Shown here: positions 6,885-7,107 of the stretch, piece by piece | How positions within the stretch are numbered: the stretch's first letter is position 1 | Layout: every line of letters starts with the position of its first letter | Assembly (NCBI GenBank): GCA_945787925.1 | Contig: CALZJY010000099.1 | Coordinates: forward strand, 1 to 7,107 | DNA: 7,107 nt | Source: an uncultured Anaerosporobacter sp. | Lineage (GTDB): Bacteria > Bacillota > Clostridia > Lachnospirales > Lachnospiraceae | Direction of reading: 5' to 3' | Notes under the pieces: model-generated | What the model was told of the DNA's origin: nothing | Database searches by the model: none | Seen by the model: only the letters and a program-made list of their open reading frames with translations | Position numbers and translations under genes: made by a program

Positions 6885-6913
6885 CACAATTCGCTGTAAT
6901 CTACCATATATTA
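6885..6913 (+). promoter_or_regulatory. Candidate sigma-K (late mother-cell) promoter of the Cys-rich protein gene
   Basis: CACA (6885-6888), then a 16-nt spacer, then CATATATTA (6905-6913) fits the Bacillus sigma-K consensus as generally described (MACM, 16-17 nt, CATAnnnTA). The start of transcription would be near 6920, about 24 nt before the ATG. No comparable sigma-A pair was found in this gap. The elements are short and AT-rich, so a chance match is possible, but position and spacing are right. Confidence 0.5.
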
Positions 6914-6943
6914 ATATCAAGAATGATGAAATAGGGAATGTAT

Positions 6944-7107
6944 ATGAATAATTTTTTATACTATCTTATGACGGGAGGAAATGGATGCGGCAATCAGCCT
7001 CCTTGCGGCTGTAATTCTTCCTGCAATGGAGGTCCTCCATTCTGTCCACCACCTTGGTTTCCTAGACCATTTGGATGCGGCGGCGGATATAATTCTACTT
7101 GTGGTGG
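6944..7107 (+). CDS. Cys/Gly/Pro-rich small protein, likely spore coat-type (3' end outside window)
   Basis: The frame is open for 54 codons and two bases to the window edge. The peptide opens MNNFLYYLMTGGNGCG and then becomes low-complexity: 7 Cys (C15, C21, C23, C27, C34, C45, C53) among many Gly, Pro and Asn, with segments PPCGCNSSCNGGPP, FCPPPWFPRPF and GCGGGYN. There is no signal peptide; the N-terminus has only a short hydrophobic stretch (FLYYLM). The ATG at 6944 has an AGGGA ribosome binding site 6-7 nt upstream. An in-frame ATG two codons earlier (6938) is too close to that site. I do not recognise the family. The composition, plus the sigma-K-like promoter, suggests a disulphide-cross-linked spore coat or exosporium protein. 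A ribosomally made modified peptide precursor is the alternative. It is divergent from the ADP-ribosylglycohydrolase gene. Confidence 0.7.
   Translation, partial: MNNFLYYLMTGGNGCGNQPPCGCNSSCNGGPPFCPPPWFPRPFGCGGGYNSTCG

Noticed and set aside
6944..7107. Cys-rich peptide as a modified-peptide (RiPP) precursor
   Set aside because: There is no clear leader/core division and no maturation enzyme in view. The sigma-K-like promoter favours a spore structural protein, though the downstream sequence is not visible, so this is a demotion rather than a firm exclusion.

Overview
The window reads as a low-GC, spore-forming, anaerobic clostridial chromosome, most like Lachnospiraceae. The grounds are AT-rich intergenic DNA, strong purine-rich ribosome binding sites, a clostridial-type hexameric glutamate dehydrogenase, a small Amidase_6 protein of a type common in Clostridia, and a possible late-sporulation promoter in front of a Cys/Gly/Pro-rich small protein. 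The genus is inferred from protein character only. I see no mobile element, CRISPR array, tRNA or rRNA.

Layout. Positions 1-1302 (minus) hold the glutamate dehydrogenase gene gdhA, whose 3' end lies beyond the window edge. It has its own sigma-A type promoter near 1368-1396 and a leader of about 60 nt. A strong Rho-independent terminator at 1558-1596 separates it from the upstream ribonucleotide reductase operon. That operon (1601-4944, minus) is nrdA then nrdB, 23 nt apart. It encodes a complete class I ribonucleotide reductase with every expected catalytic, metal-ligand and radical-site residue visible. Divergent from it, at 5147-5644 (plus), is a 165-residue Amidase_6 protein with no signal peptide. 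It converges on an ADP-ribosylglycohydrolase-like gene at 5694-6740 (minus), and an imperfect bidirectional hairpin terminator lies between the two. Divergent from that gene, at the right edge, a Cys/Gly/Pro-rich small protein starts at 6944 (plus) and runs off the window.

How the genes relate. gdhA (ammonia assimilation or glutamate metabolism) and nrdAB (dNTP supply) are separate housekeeping units. The right-hand 2 kb is accessory in character: a possible cell-wall or spore-associated hydrolase, an ADP-ribosylglycohydrolase homologue whose second metal-binding motif is altered (a Cys where the family has Asp), and a likely spore-coat-type protein behind a sequence that fits the sigma-K consensus. 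No dedicated multi-gene system is evident. The right edge and the altered hydrolase are the parts most worth a second look.
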